Numbered from the stretch's first letter, positions 53,769-62,640 are shown. The stretch is 64,000 nt of DNA from JABCYV01 sp963696025 (GCA_963696025.1 CAVOII010000006.1:393601-457600), one strand, 5' to 3'. Notes: generated from the letters alone by a model not told the origin. A program made the numbers and translations.

Positions 53769-53894
53769 CGCAGGAGGCAATGTCAACACCCGCTGATCTA
53801 CAGATGGACGATGCGGCTAGCTCCACTAGGAAGGCCAGCAGTATCGTGCGACGGAGGCACAAGTAATCGCGTTGTGGTAGGCGCCTGCGCTAGA

Positions 53895-55496
53895 TTAAAA
53901 AACTCTTCTGGCGACCGCCACAATTTGGCCAACCACTTCGGCATCCTCGTGTTGACGAAACTGTGCCGGACGATGGAAATCATGGGTGTAGGGATGGATC
54001 ATCAAGGTCCCGTTCTCGGTTCCGCAGCATGCAGCCAGATAGGTGTCATCACGCTTAACAAGGACATACACCGGCTGCTTCCAGAGTGGCTTCGACACAA
54101 AGTGGACCGCAGTCCTTCTACGGCGATTTACGAGAGCCAACAGTCCGTTCGCCAGGTAGGGGTGAAGCGAATCGCGTTCACCGCCGATCCAGAAGAAATC
54201 ATCTAGGGAGGAGCTCACTGCATCATAAAAGCGTCCAAAGGAATCCCGCAGGAAAAAAGGAACTTCCTGGCATTCGTCTAGCAGATGTTCTAGAAACCCA
54301 GCCAGAACTGGTTGTCTCTCGGTCGGGTCTTCGACCAACTGTGTTCTCGTAAGGTCTGGGATCAAATGGTCGGGGATCGATTTCGCAGCGTCGTCTTCTG
54401 GCACAATTCCTATTGCCCTCAGAAATGATTGGAATGGCACACCGTACAGCGAGCAAAGCGTCATGACTTTGTGAAAGTCACGTGGGGGCGTGTTGCGGGC
54501 CTCGTACTCGTAGAGCGAACTCGAAGAGATAGCATAGCGCTGATCACTGAGAATATCCGCGATTGTGCGGCTCATGGCTGACGCCTCGCGGAGCGACAAG
54601 TTCATTTTGGCCCGAGCCCGGCGCAGCACTTGCCCGAGCCGTCCTTCGATTATGAGCGGCCGGGGTTTCCAGTGTCTGGCTAAGTTCTTTGGCACTACAG
54701 GTTCTTCGATATTGAGCAAGGGCCGGATTTCTAGGTCCACTACTCCAAGGATCCGCACTTCTCGTGGATAGTCGAACTCGACCTGTGCGTAGGAAAGAAG
54801 AGTGCTGACAGGAATGATGAACCTGCCTTCTATGGCACGGAGCCGGCAACAACAGAAACCCCGGCTGTGCTCGATGAGGAAAATGCGGTCAGAGATTTGG
54901 CCATTCTGTCGAAGAGTCAGATGTGCTGAAGTTGCTGGATTCACCCGCACGATGCTTCCCGGCACGAGGTCGGGAAACGCATAAGCGTCTTCACGTCCGA
55001 TGTTTGCATAGAGGAAACCCCGGCGACTGCGCTCTCTTAGAGAATCAATTCGCTTGGGGCGATCGGGCTCCAGCAGGTGACCAAGCGGGGCAATCGAAGG
55101 CACGGGAATGTTGCCGGGCCGGTTGCGAAACCAAGTTACCCAACCATTAGGATCAGTGAGCGATGTATCCAGAAGCACGGTGCGGTTCGTGGGCAGCTGA
55201 CCTTGCAATCGGGTGATGTCTTCGAGGTCGAAGCCGAACGCGCGGAGCCAATCCTGCAGTCGATACTGGGAAATCCGGCTAAGCGCGAAAATCTGATAAA
55301 CGCTTGGCTTAAACGATCCGCTGCGAAGATTGTAGTAGAGATTATGGGGAATGAAGTAGGCGGAAGAACGGCCGTAAAGTGCTTCCGATTGTTGCGATAC
55401 CTGATAGAGCGTGAGCCCTTTGGCCGCCAGGATGGATTGAACCCGTTCGGCAACTTCGGCGCTGGGCGGCGACTCCTCTCTGAGACGGGACCGCAC
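53895..55496 (-). CDS. XRE-type regulator formed by internal duplication of HTH plus S24-like unit
   Basis: A 533-residue protein from GTG 55496. It consists of two units. Unit 1 (about 17-262) has a helix-turn-helix region (ILAAKGLTLYQVSQQSEAL) and a LexA/S24-like fold (NIGREDAYAFPDLVPGSIV at 165-183, then FLIEHSRGFCCCRLRAIEG). Unit 2 (about 286-533) repeats this (LRRARAKMNLSLREASAMSR; IGGERDSLHPYLANGLLALV at 437-456; VYVLVKRDDTYLAACCG). The divergent gene at 55888 encodes one such unit. The S24-like parts lack a clear Ser-Lys dyad, so they probably only bind or dimerise. Function unknown. Confidence 0.78.
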   Translation of the reverse strand: MRSRLREESPPSAEVAERVQSILAAKGLTLYQVSQQSEALYGRSSAYFIPHNLYYNLRSGSFKPSVYQIFALSRISQYRLQDWLRAFGFDLEDITRLQGQLPTNRTVLLDTSLTDPNGWVTWFRNRPGNIPVPSIAPLGHLLEPDRPKRIDSLRERSRRGFLYANIGREDAYAFPDLVPGSIVRVNPATSAHLTLRQNGQISDRIFLIEHSRGFCCCRLRAIEGRFIIPVSTLLSYAQVEFDYPREVRILGVVDLEIRPLLNIEEPVVPKNLARHWKPRPLIIEGRLGQVLRRARAKMNLSLREASAMSRTIADILSDQRYAISSSSLYEYEARNTPPRDFHKVMTLCSLYGVPFQSFLRAIGIVPEDDAAKSIPDHLIPDLTRTQLVEDPTERQPVLAGFLEHLLDECQEVPFFLRDSFGRFYDAVSSSLDDFFWIGGERDSLHPYLANGLLALVNRRRRTAVHFVSKPLWKQPVYVLVKRDDTYLAACCGTENGTLMIHPYTHDFHRPAQFRQHEDAEVVGQIVAVARRVF

Positions 55497-55630
55497 GTTC
55501 GCTCTCGCTCGATACTCCTGTGAGAATTTCTGGCCTGTACCGACGAGGGGAAGCGCAGTGTTGCCAGATCAACCGCGACCACAGGCGCACTCCTAGCTCA
55601 AGTGCTTGCCACGCCTGCTCGCCAAGATTC

Positions 55631-55648
55631 ATCTTGTATAAGCAAGAT
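55631..55648. promoter_or_regulatory. Inverted repeat between the divergent regulator genes
   Basis: ATCTTG-TATAAG-CAAGAT: perfect 6-bp arms with a six-base spacer in the 390-base gap between divergent regulators. It lies 135 bases from the minus-strand start and about 240 from the plus-strand start. A candidate binding site for one or both regulators. The rest of the gap shows nothing coding. Confidence 0.4.
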
Positions 55649-55887
55649 GCTCAGCAATCACCACAACTACTTGTCAGCTGTCTACAGTAGCGACCAAGAA
55701 CGCAGCAATACCCTGACGCGCTCGGTACATAGCACGAACTAAAGGGCAGGATTTGGTTTGAGATCAGTGGTCGGGATGCCGACCACAACGCAAGGAGGAT
55801 CGGGTTCGGGGGCTGTCTTAAATCTTTTTATGCGCCATCGGAGCTACCACGTGTTCGGTTTTTGAAAAGACCCATGATGCTGTGTGG

Positions 55888-56733
55888 ATGAAGCCAACAT
55901 TTGCGATAAGATTGCTGAATTCTTTCGCGAGGTTCGCAGTCAAGATGTTGGCCTCGTCCTGGAGCCTCAAAGGCGGTAAGCGGCTCAGAGCTCTACGGGA
56001 GCGTCTGTCGCTAAAGCTTCGTGACGTACAACAGCTAAGCCGCGCGATATCCGACGAGAAAGAAACGCCCGATTATTACATCGCCCACTCTTCGCTTGCA
56101 GACATCGAGAACGGGAAGCAAGAACCAACCATCTACAAGCTCTATACCCTGAGTGTCATCTACGGACACGATTACCCCAAGCTTTTGCTTCTGTGCGGCA
56201 TTCCAGTGGGCGACGCCGAAAAGGACCATAAGTCGTTGGTGTTGCCGCGAACATACCTGGTAGGGCCGGCGCCTGAAGATGCCGATCGGGTGATCCTGCG
56301 GTCCGAAATTCGAGAAAAGCTGCACACGGAACCAACCAATCTCGTCCCAAGAATGATGGCAAGCTGGACCGATATTCCCGCCACTTTGTTGCAGCGGATG
56401 GACTGGCACAGGTCTCTGTATGGGTACATTGGAATGGAGGATTACAACCTGCATCCATTCGTGCGTCCCGGCTCCTTTGTGCAAATCGATTCCCGTCAAA
56501 AGAGGATTCCGCCGGTGAAATGGCACAGTGATCATGACCGGCCCATCTTTTTCGTGGAACTGCGTGAAAAGTATCTGTGTACCTGGTGCGAACTACACGG
56601 TAGGAAGCTGATTCTCATCCCCAGTCCAGAGTCGGGAAACCAAGCCCTGCAAGTCCGCTATCCGGGAGACGCCACCATCGTCGGTCGAGTCACCGCAATT
56701 ACCATGCGACTTGCGGAAGGACGTGAAGATTGA
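55888..56733 (+). CDS. XRE regulator with C-terminal S24-like domain
   Basis: 281 residues from ATG 55888, or 262 from ATG 55945, which has GCGAGG upstream; the latter drops a poorly structured leader and is equally likely. A helix-turn-helix occupies LRALRERLSLKLRDVQQLSRAI through AHSSLADIENGKQEPTIYKL. The C-terminal part carries GYIGMEDYNLHPFVRPGSFV, then FFVELREKYLCTWCELHGRK and DATIVGRVTAITMRL. These match both units of the 533-residue divergent neighbour. They probably regulate a common process, and one may be an inhibitor of the other. Confidence 0.8.
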   Translation: MKPTFAIRLLNSFARFAVKMLASSWSLKGGKRLRALRERLSLKLRDVQQLSRAISDEKETPDYYIAHSSLADIENGKQEPTIYKLYTLSVIYGHDYPKLLLLCGIPVGDAEKDHKSLVLPRTYLVGPAPEDADRVILRSEIREKLHTEPTNLVPRMMASWTDIPATLLQRMDWHRSLYGYIGMEDYNLHPFVRPGSFVQIDSRQKRIPPVKWHSDHDRPIFFVELREKYLCTWCELHGRKLILIPSPESGNQALQVRYPGDATIVGRVTAITMRLAEGRED

Positions 56734-57077
56734 ACGAGAGGAGCTTTCCTAAGTTGACGGAGGCGCGTCAGAATCACTGGGGTCAATCATTGCTGTCGCA
56801 TTCAGCCTCGGGATTTCGGCAAAGCTTAGACCTGACAATAATGTTTGCGCTGGTTGGTTGCCTGCCCCTCCCTTCATGGACGTAGTCTCGCAGTGCGTTG
56901 AAGCAATCGCTGAGCACCACTTTCACTCCGGCACGATAAGCGAGTCGCAAATACGTAATCTTTGCTGCCGTACGGAGGCCTTCATCCGAACCCGATTACC
57001 ATCAAGTCGCCCCGATATGTATTTCCGCTGTAACCGGCTCACCGGGTGCCCTTTTAATTGAACTATATGAGCTAATC
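56734..57077. other. Intergenic region before hipBA
   Basis: About 340 bases. A 67-codon frame at 56858-57061 has several Cys and His residues but no Shine-Dalgarno site or family match, so it is not called. Confidence 0.4.
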
Positions 57078-57135
57078 TGCCCAGTATACTAGGCAGATAT
57101 CTTGCAAATACAGCAAATGCCTAGTATATTAGGCA
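57078..57135 (+). promoter_or_regulatory. Two palindromic hip operators
   Basis: TGCCCAGTATACTAGGCA (57078-57095) and TGCCTAGTATATTAGGCA (57118-57135) are near-perfect 18-bp palindromes of consensus TGCCTAGTATACTAGGCA, with centres 40 bp apart (about four helical turns). The second ends one base before the hipB ATG. The arrangement fits HipB dimers binding two sites on one DNA face. Confidence 0.8.
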
Positions 57136-57136
57136 C

Positions 57137-57415
57137 ATGCTAACCCTGTCATCTTTAGGTGCCCGCATAGCGGCGAAGCGCAAGAAGCTTGACCTCAGCC
57201 AGGCCGAGCTCGCACGGACCGCATCTGTCAGCAGAGCTACGCTCGATGCGCTAGAGAACGGCCGCAGCGGCGAGCTAGGATTTTCCAAGATTATCAAAAT
57301 TCTCTCAGCACTTGGCATGGAGCTGAAGCTCCAGGAAACTGGCTCGCGTAGGCCGACTCTCGACGAGCTCATGGAAGAGGATCGCAATGATCAAGGTCTG
57401 GAGCGACGGCGCTGA
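57137..57415 (+). CDS. hipB: HipB-like antitoxin and repressor
   Basis: A 92-residue XRE protein: LGARIAAKRKKLDLSQAELA, TASVSRATLDALENGRSGEL, SKIIKILSALGMELKLQ, the usual HipB helix-turn-helix. A short basic tail overlaps the hipA start by 29 bases. It should repress the operon through the two palindromes upstream and neutralise the kinase. The Shine-Dalgarno site is covered by the operator. Confidence 0.9.
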   Translation: MLTLSSLGARIAAKRKKLDLSQAELARTASVSRATLDALENGRSGELGFSKIIKILSALGMELKLQETGSRRPTLDELMEEDRNDQGLERRR

Positions 57416-58616
57416 AGCAGGCCTGCTCGACCGGAATCGCGAGCGCGGCAGCACATTCCTCTATCTGCCCGACACAACACCGCAGCGAACGGTTTCTGTC
57501 ACCATGCCTGTGCGCCTGCCCTCCTGGGATGTCACCTTTGGCCTGCTCCCTATCTTCGAGATGAATCTCCCGGAAGGCGTCTTGCGCGAGCGGCTCCGCC
57601 TCGCCTTCGCGAAAGCTACCGGCACGTTCGACGATTTCGACCTGCTCTCCATTGTCGGACGCTCCCAGGTCGGCCGCATCCGCTATACCGGCGAGAAAGA
57701 ACAGCTCCATGAGGATGTCCCCTTTCAGTCCGTAGATGAGATCCTCGCGCGCCGGCGTGACGGAGACCTGTTCCGGTATCTCATCGACAAATTTGCCTCC
57801 TTTTCCGGCATCAGCGGCGTGCAGCCCAAAATCCTTGTGCGCGACGAAAAAGCATCGGCGGCTCTGAAGGAAGCAAAGCAACGCCTGTCGCAAAGCTACC
57901 GGGGCGCTACGCACATCGTGAAACTATGGGAGCCGAACGAATATCCGCAGCTCGCCGCAAACGAGCACTTTTGCCTCATGGTGGCGGAAAGATGTGGACT
58001 CGAAGTGCCTCCCTATCGCCTAGCCGAGGACGGCATGGCCTTGGTCATTGACCGCTTCGATCTCCGACCCGATGGCACATATCGCGGTTTCGAGGATTTC
58101 TGTGTCCTTAATGCCCGAAGGACCGATGAGAAATATCGCGGCAGCTACGAGACCTCGATTATGAAGCGGTTTCAGCAGTTCGCCAATTCCCCTCGGGTAA
58201 ATGAAGATCTCGAAAGACTGTTCACCCTGATTGCGCTTAATTGCGCCATTCGCAATGGGGATGCGCACCTGAAGAATTTCGGGATTGTCTATAACGATGT
58301 TCTTGGGGAAGCCAGACTAGCTCCGGTTTACGACCTTGTAACCACCGCGGTTTATTTGCCAAAAGATACTATGGCGCTCACTCTGAACGGCACTACCAAA
58401 TGGCCGACCGCCAAGGAACTCCGCAGGCTTGGCGAAACCCGCATGTCAGGTACACCTGCCAAGGTCAAACATATCCTGGAACGCATTGACGAAGCGATGT
58501 CCCAAACCACGACCGAAGTCCGTTCTTATATCAAGCAACATCCTGATTTTGCGGAAATCGGAAGCCGCATGGTGCAGGAATGGGAGAGCGGTGCGGCTCT
58601 CACGTTGAGGGGCTAG
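57387..58616 (+). CDS. hipA: HipA-like serine/threonine kinase toxin
   Basis: A 409-residue kinase. The N-terminal HipA domain (VSVTMPVRLPSWDVTFGLLPIFEMNLPEG) precedes the kinase part, with ISGVQPKILVRDE (Gly-rich loop), FCLMVAERCGLEVPPYRLAED, DRFD, the catalytic loop NGDAHLKNFGI near residue 290 and YDLVTT. HipA phosphorylates glutamyl-tRNA synthetase in E. coli, causing persistence; this target is not proven here. Complete length and motifs. GAAGAGGA precedes its ATG inside hipB. Confidence 0.93.
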   Translation: MIKVWSDGAEAGLLDRNRERGSTFLYLPDTTPQRTVSVTMPVRLPSWDVTFGLLPIFEMNLPEGVLRERLRLAFAKATGTFDDFDLLSIVGRSQVGRIRYTGEKEQLHEDVPFQSVDEILARRRDGDLFRYLIDKFASFSGISGVQPKILVRDEKASAALKEAKQRLSQSYRGATHIVKLWEPNEYPQLAANEHFCLMVAERCGLEVPPYRLAEDGMALVIDRFDLRPDGTYRGFEDFCVLNARRTDEKYRGSYETSIMKRFQQFANSPRVNEDLERLFTLIALNCAIRNGDAHLKNFGIVYNDVLGEARLAPVYDLVTTAVYLPKDTMALTLNGTTKWPTAKELRRLGETRMSGTPAKVKHILERIDEAMSQTTTEVRSYIKQHPDFAEIGSRMVQEWESGAALTLRG

Positions 58617-58645
58617 GGAAGCGGTTCGGGCTTTGATCAGTGAGT

Positions 58646-59135
58646 TTATCGCCTACCGCGGTCGAGCTGCTGAAGTATTCCAGTTTGGGTGATACGCCAA
58701 CGGCAGAGCGATTCGCTCACGCCGTAGTGAGCAGCGATATCGGCTGTTGCAAGGTCTGCTCGAGCCAACTGCAATGCTCCTTCCCGAGGAACGAGCAGGG
58801 CTGCTCCGAGCCAGTTTGCTTCTTGTGCCATTTCGGAATTCCAAAAGGGTTGTCTATCGCTGCTGACGATTGCGGTCGGTTCATGCTCTAAAAGCGTGTG
58901 CGAGATCTCGTGGGAAATGTTGCTCGCCTGGCGGTGCGGATGATGATATTCGTTGTGGACAATGAAGCGCTTGCGGCCAACAAAAATGGTGATTGCAGAA
59001 AAGCAATCGGGATCCACATGGCGAAAATATCGGTGAAACCCCCCGCTCCCGTTAAATGTGGAAACATCGGCCATGGTGAGCACGGGAATCGCGAGATGTT
59101 TCGCTAGCTTAGAGGGATCAATATGAACGCACTAG
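58646..59135 (-). pseudogene. ImmA/IrrE-type metallopeptidase, 5'-truncated
   Basis: The frame carries SNISHEISHTLLEHEP, the HExxH zinc motif, AQEANWLGAALLVPREGAL and a helical end, as in ImmA/IrrE peptidases. Homology continues upstream of the first usable start (GTG 59083), through DPSKLAKHLAIPVLTMADV, to an in-frame stop near 59135. The N-terminal part is thus lost. Such proteases cleave phage-type repressors. Its partner regulator is not next to it. It might still be translated from 59083 as a 145-residue protein. Confidence 0.7.
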
Positions 59136-59525
59136 CTATGAAAACAAAGGCTTAGCGCAGAATGTGCTAACACGGGCCTTGCGACCGAAATCCCCCACCA
59201 AAGCACCCATGCCACAGGGGGTCATATATATATAAGATCGAGACCCTGATCGATGTATCGCATCCTGGAAAGAAGAATTCTTTCCGACTTGAAGGTACCC
59301 GGCGGCGGCTCCCCCCAGAGACTCCCGCCAGGCCCGGGCGCCATGGCACAGGTTCAATTTCCCAATCACGTGGCTACGGTCGGACAACGGGTCCGAGTAG
59401 CCTATGTCTGACGAACCTTTCTTGAAGGGACATCAATGGCAACTGCGAACCCGAAGCGCACAGCATATGCGGCCTTGGCGAGATTGCGCTGCGAGTCAAC
59501 GTTCTGGACGCCATGCAGTGATTCG
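59136..59525. other. Non-coding region with a hairpin and a TA run
   Basis: About 390 bases. It contains a short (TA)n run near 59225-59232 and a stem GGAAAGA/TCTTTCC (59267-59273 with 59279-59285). A small plus-strand frame opening MATANPKRTAYAALARL at 59436, after AAGGGA, may be the start of a gene cut off by the next locus. Confidence 0.4.
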
Positions 59526-60432
59526 TCAAGTAAACGCATTTTTTCCGAACTCTATCTTGTTGATTTCAAGATTAACGAGTGTCTTCAGATCGTCCGAATT
59601 TTGGTGAGCATAGACATTGCGGTGTGCAAAACGGACTGTCGAGAGGTTAAAAGAGTCTGCCGCAACATCGGGAACCGTTGACTTAAATCCAAAGCTCGCT
59701 GAAGCTGCGACGAACAATTTCCGTTCTGTTAACGGAAGGAATACGATCACGTTGTCTTTGTCAAAGCCTGCTCCAAGCTCCCAACTGCGTTCCTTTCGTT
59801 CAACCGTGACCACCGGGCAATCTGAAGTTGCAAAATACTTTCCGGAAGGAGCCGATATGGTGTGCCAGTTTTTTCGCGCAATGGTTTCCGGCAACACGTG
59901 GGTATGTTGCGGAAGTCCACTGACGTGATAATAGGGGGTCTCCTCGAACTTCTTCTGGAAGGAATTGATCCTCTCTCGCAATTCATCCTTGAAAATAAGC
60001 TCTCCCTTTTTAAAAGCCGCGTATTGCACTTCTCTCAAGAACTTATCAGTCTTCGTCTCCGCTCGTAACTTCGACACCATTAAAGAAGAGATTTGAGATC
60101 GCACTTTCCGAGTGCGCCAAAAGAGCGAAGCTAGAAAATACGACCAAACGGCGGCTTCAGAGGGTTTGATCTGTTGACTCGCAATGAACTCGGGAAGTAT
60201 TGACTTTGCATCGCTCTCGATCCGGCCGAGCCCGTCCTCGTAGCTGTTGTTTGTTTTCCGCCCCGTAAAAGTCGCGTTCAGCACATTCATTCCTCGGAAT
60301 ACTGCTCCGAACATCTTTCCCCCGTTCGTAAACGTAGAGCCGACCGCTACTGTCACAAAAGTTGTTGAGGTACCAAGATGGGACAATGTGTTGATGTCTG
60401 GTGAGCCCTTTCTTTGGGCTGGTGTTCTGCAC
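59526..60432 (-). pseudogene. DUF4238 protein, frameshifted
   Basis: From GTG 60432 the first frame reads TRHQHIVPSWYLNNFCDSSG, RLYVYERGKDVRS and ECAERDFYGAENK, the DUF4238 N-terminus. The frame then changes by one base in an A-rich stretch near 60245-60260. The second frame continues SYEDGLGRIESDAKSILPEF through ATSDCPVVTVERK and FLPLTERKLFVAAS to a stop at 59526. Together about 300 residues, the full family length. Family function is unknown; members are frequent in defence and mobile regions. A sequencing error in the A-run cannot be excluded. Confidence 0.82.
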
Positions 60433-60704
60433 ATGAATATCGTAATTGAGTCTTGTCGCGATAGGGCCATCAACGACGACGAAGCGTGCTCCCGGCCTGT
60501 GGAATCCTCAGTGTCTCCTACACTTGGACTTGGGTGACCTCTGGCTGGTGCGGCTCCTGATGACGATCGGAATCGGCATACGAATCCCGCGCAGTCGCGT
60601 ACCGAGCAATCTACCTCAGCGGCTCCAAGGCAGGGGCTTTGTCTCAGAGAAGGCAAGCGTGCGGGACGCTTTCGGGTGTCAACCTGATCGCTTGTTGCTA
60701 ACGT

Positions 60705-61118
60705 CTATGCCACGCCCTGTGCAGGCACGGAGTCGATAACAATATCCGCTCGCGTGCTATCGACAATCGCTTTCAGTTCCGCCTGCTCGGCGGTGGGGAC
60801 GGCAAATTTGTCGAGCGTCTGCTGAAAATCGTCCAAGAATGCCTCCCACTCCTTGCTGGTGATCTTCAAATGCGCGTGCGAGTCCCGCCATCGACTTGCC
60901 CGTGTATTTTTGCGGGCCGCCTGTAGCCCAGCAGACATCTCCGTAACCAAATACTTGAAGCCCGCGGGCTGCACCCGATGGTGCGCTTCGTCCACCAGCG
61001 GATTTGCGTTCAACCTCGGGTCGGCCATCACTCGGTCGATGAAGTCGTCCACCACAGTGGCGATGCTGTAGACGCCTCCAAGTCTGTCGTAAAGAGAGGA
61101 CTTTTCTGCTGACTCCAT
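60705..61118 (-). CDS. Group 1 truncated haemoglobin
   Basis: From ATG 61118 (AAGGAG upstream), 137 residues. SLYDRLGGVYSIATVVDDFI is the classic truncated-globin opening, DPRLNANPLVDE follows, and the proximal His lies in RWRDSHAHLKITSKEW. The usual CxxTGGP-like turn is replaced by MSAGLQAARKNTRAS. These haem proteins bind O2 or NO and are used for NO detoxification or redox sensing. It lies 53 bases after the dodecin gene on the same strand. Confidence 0.9.
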   Translation of the reverse strand: MESAEKSSLYDRLGGVYSIATVVDDFIDRVMADPRLNANPLVDEAHHRVQPAGFKYLVTEMSAGLQAARKNTRASRWRDSHAHLKITSKEWEAFLDDFQQTLDKFAVPTAEQAELKAIVDSTRADIVIDSVPAQGVA

Positions 61119-61171
61119 GGTGAATCTCCTTAGGAAGGCATTAGCGTACCTCCCTTTACTGCGCGACATTG

Positions 61172-61372
61172 CTAGTGTTCAATGTCGAAGTAAATCTTAG
61201 TTGTGGCCCGGTATTGGGCTATCTTCTTGCCGTCCAGTTCCATTTCCAGTTCCGCCACTCGCGCCCACTTTAGGCCGCGAACGGTTTTTGCGGCTTCGGC
61301 CACCGCGTTTTCCGCAGCCTTTGCAAAGCTCTCTTTGGAAGTTCCGACTACCTCAATAACCTTTTGCGTCAT
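61172..61372 (-). CDS. Dodecin-family flavin-binding protein
   Basis: From ATG 61372 (AAAGGAG upstream), 66 residues: MTQKVIEVVGTSKESFAKAA, then VRGLKWARVAELEMELDGKK and YRATTKIYFDIE. This is a complete dodecin. Dodecins form dodecamers that store riboflavin or FMN through the Trp in the LKWARV stretch. A longer frame to 61468 has no support. Confidence 0.93.
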   Translation of the reverse strand: MTQKVIEVVGTSKESFAKAAENAVAEAAKTVRGLKWARVAELEMELDGKKIAQYRATTKIYFDIEH

Positions 61373-61473
61373 TACGCTACTCCTTTGATTTCTCACTGTG
61401 GATTGTACCGCTGTCGCTCCGTTGCCAAAAGCTCCGAGGCGTACCAATTGGACGTGAGCAGAATACATCCAGA

Positions 61474-61626
61474 ATGCCCCGACTCAGGCCTTCCGATCGG
61501 TCGGTAGCTGCTGATGTCCTCGTTCGAGAAGAGCCAGCCGAGGAAGAAGACGAAGAGGAAGAAGAAGAAGGAGAAGAAAGCGACGGTAACGATAACAATG
61601 ATGACGATAAAGATGATGATGGCTAG
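61474..61626 (+). CDS. Very acidic small protein
   Basis: Fifty residues: MPRLRPSDRSVAADVLVREE, then an almost pure Glu/Asp run (residues 23-34 rich in Glu, 37-49 rich in Asp and Asn) ending in DDDG. The region's GAA/GAT bias makes a hydrophobic shadow on the minus strand (61393-61830). It lies just upstream of rpsU in the same direction. The Shine-Dalgarno site is weak. Function unknown. Low-complexity acidic tails can bind metals, RNA-binding proteins or histone-like proteins. Confidence 0.55.
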   Translation: MPRLRPSDRSVAADVLVREEPAEEEDEEEEEEGEESDGNDNNDDDKDDDG

Positions 61627-61683
61627 TCGGAGTGATGTATGCTCAGATTTGTCCGATGAGGACTCGTTTGGGGGGTGATCAGT

Positions 61684-61881
61684 TTGGCAGAAGTTCGACT
61701 GCAAGAGGGTGAGTCGTTGGAGAACGCCCTCCGTCGGTTCAAGCGTAAGGTTCAGACGGAAGACATCATTAAGGAAGTGAAGCGTCACTCCTACTACCTG
61801 AAGCCGGGCGAGAAGCGCCGCCTGAAGCAAGCTTTGGCGCGAAAGCGTGCCCGAAAGAAGAATCGCCGAGAGCCGGATTAG
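61684..61881 (+). CDS. rpsU: 30S ribosomal protein S21
   Basis: 65 residues from TTG 61684, which has GGGGGG seven bases upstream and restores the usual MAEVRLQEGESLENALRRFK start; GTG 61675 would add three residues. The rest, IIKEVKRHSYYLKPGEKRRL and a basic tail, is typical S21. It binds the platform of the small subunit near the anti-Shine-Dalgarno sequence. Acidobacterial genomes often carry extra copies, so this may not be the only one. Confidence 0.95.
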   Translation: MAEVRLQEGESLENALRRFKRKVQTEDIIKEVKRHSYYLKPGEKRRLKQALARKRARKKNRREPD

Positions 61882-62060
61882 GTTGCAGCAATTGGAGCTG
61901 TTGCTGCCAAGCGGCGACCCTCTGTTTCGCCAACAGAGAACTGGTCTCCTACGCTCGGGCCCACTGAACCGCAGCGGCGACCATTAGCTCCTGTCCTCGG
62001 ACTCGCTTGGTTGTCGAGCAGGTCCTCAGTGCTCTTGAGATGCCGAGCGACAGCGTGCGG
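61882..62060 (-). pseudogene. Decayed copy of the small VARHLK protein
   Basis: One frame reads AVARHLKSTEDLLDNQASPR, and after a frame change continues ELMVAAAVQWARA to a stop. This matches VARHLKNPEDLRDSRPSPRT and ESLVAATVQWAER of the intact gene at 63227-63421. It abuts the end of the STAS gene at 62062. Confidence 0.6.
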
Positions 62061-62061
62061 G

Positions 62062-62418
62062 CTAGCTATTCGTGCGGAAGGCCGTAACCGCCTCCCCGTC
62101 ACTGTCGTACGATTTGAAAACCGTGTTTAATCTCGTCCGTTGAAGCAAGTCAGCCACGCGCTGATTAGGACGGACTAATTTGATCTCACCGTGCGGGTTC
62201 CGCTTCCGCGTTGATGCAAGCATCCCAACCAGCGTGCCTATGCCCCCGCTATCGATGTACTCTATTCCGCTGAGGTTGACGACAATCTGCTGGGTGCCCA
62301 AGAGGATTTGTTTTACCCTGTCGCGGAAAGCGGCGGTCTCGTCGCCAAACACAAGGCGTCCGGCGCAATACAGAATGACCACGTCGCCCGAAATGTCTGT
62401 CTCCATCTTTAGTGGCAT
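62062..62418 (-). CDS. STAS-domain anti-sigma factor antagonist
   Basis: From ATG 62418, 118 residues; ATG 62406 is an alternative. A complete STAS domain: GDVVILYCAGRLVFGDETAA, QQIVVNLSGIEYIDSGGIGT (with the phosphorylatable Ser in DSGG), LVRPNQRVADLLQRTRLNTVF. In partner-switching systems the Ser is phosphorylated by an RsbW-like kinase, and the dephospho form frees a sigma factor. No kinase gene lies nearby. A decayed paralog lies at 62712-63026. Confidence 0.9.
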   Translation of the reverse strand: MPLKMETDISGDVVILYCAGRLVFGDETAAFRDRVKQILLGTQQIVVNLSGIEYIDSGGIGTLVGMLASTRKRNPHGEIKLVRPNQRVADLLQRTRLNTVFKSYDSDGEAVTAFRTNS

Positions 62419-62640
62419 ATAACGGGGGGAGGCGCATGTAGGTGTGGCCTCGCACCGACGGAAGAGCATGGTAGAACGGTGTTATGAGCAAGTCAACGAA
62501 CTGCGCGGTCACCGAATCCTGGGATTTGTTGAGGGACTCTCGTCAGGAGGGGCATCCTAAAGGTGAGCATGGGCAAGTCAATGCGAAGCGGTCGGCTTGA
62601 ATAGAGGGGCCTCGCCTTCAATTCCTCCCGGACCAGATAA

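Noticed and set aside
56858..57061. 67-codon frame with several Cys and His before hipB
   Set aside because: No ribosome-binding site and no recognisable family. The frame is short enough to occur by chance.
59222..59285. TA run and GGAAAGA/TCTTTCC hairpin
   Set aside because: Too short to support more than a note. No gene or known element associated.
61393..61830. Minus-strand frame with a strongly hydrophobic Ile/Val/Phe run, looking like a membrane protein
   Set aside because: It is the antisense of the Glu/Asp-coding tract at 61474-61626 and overlaps rpsU.
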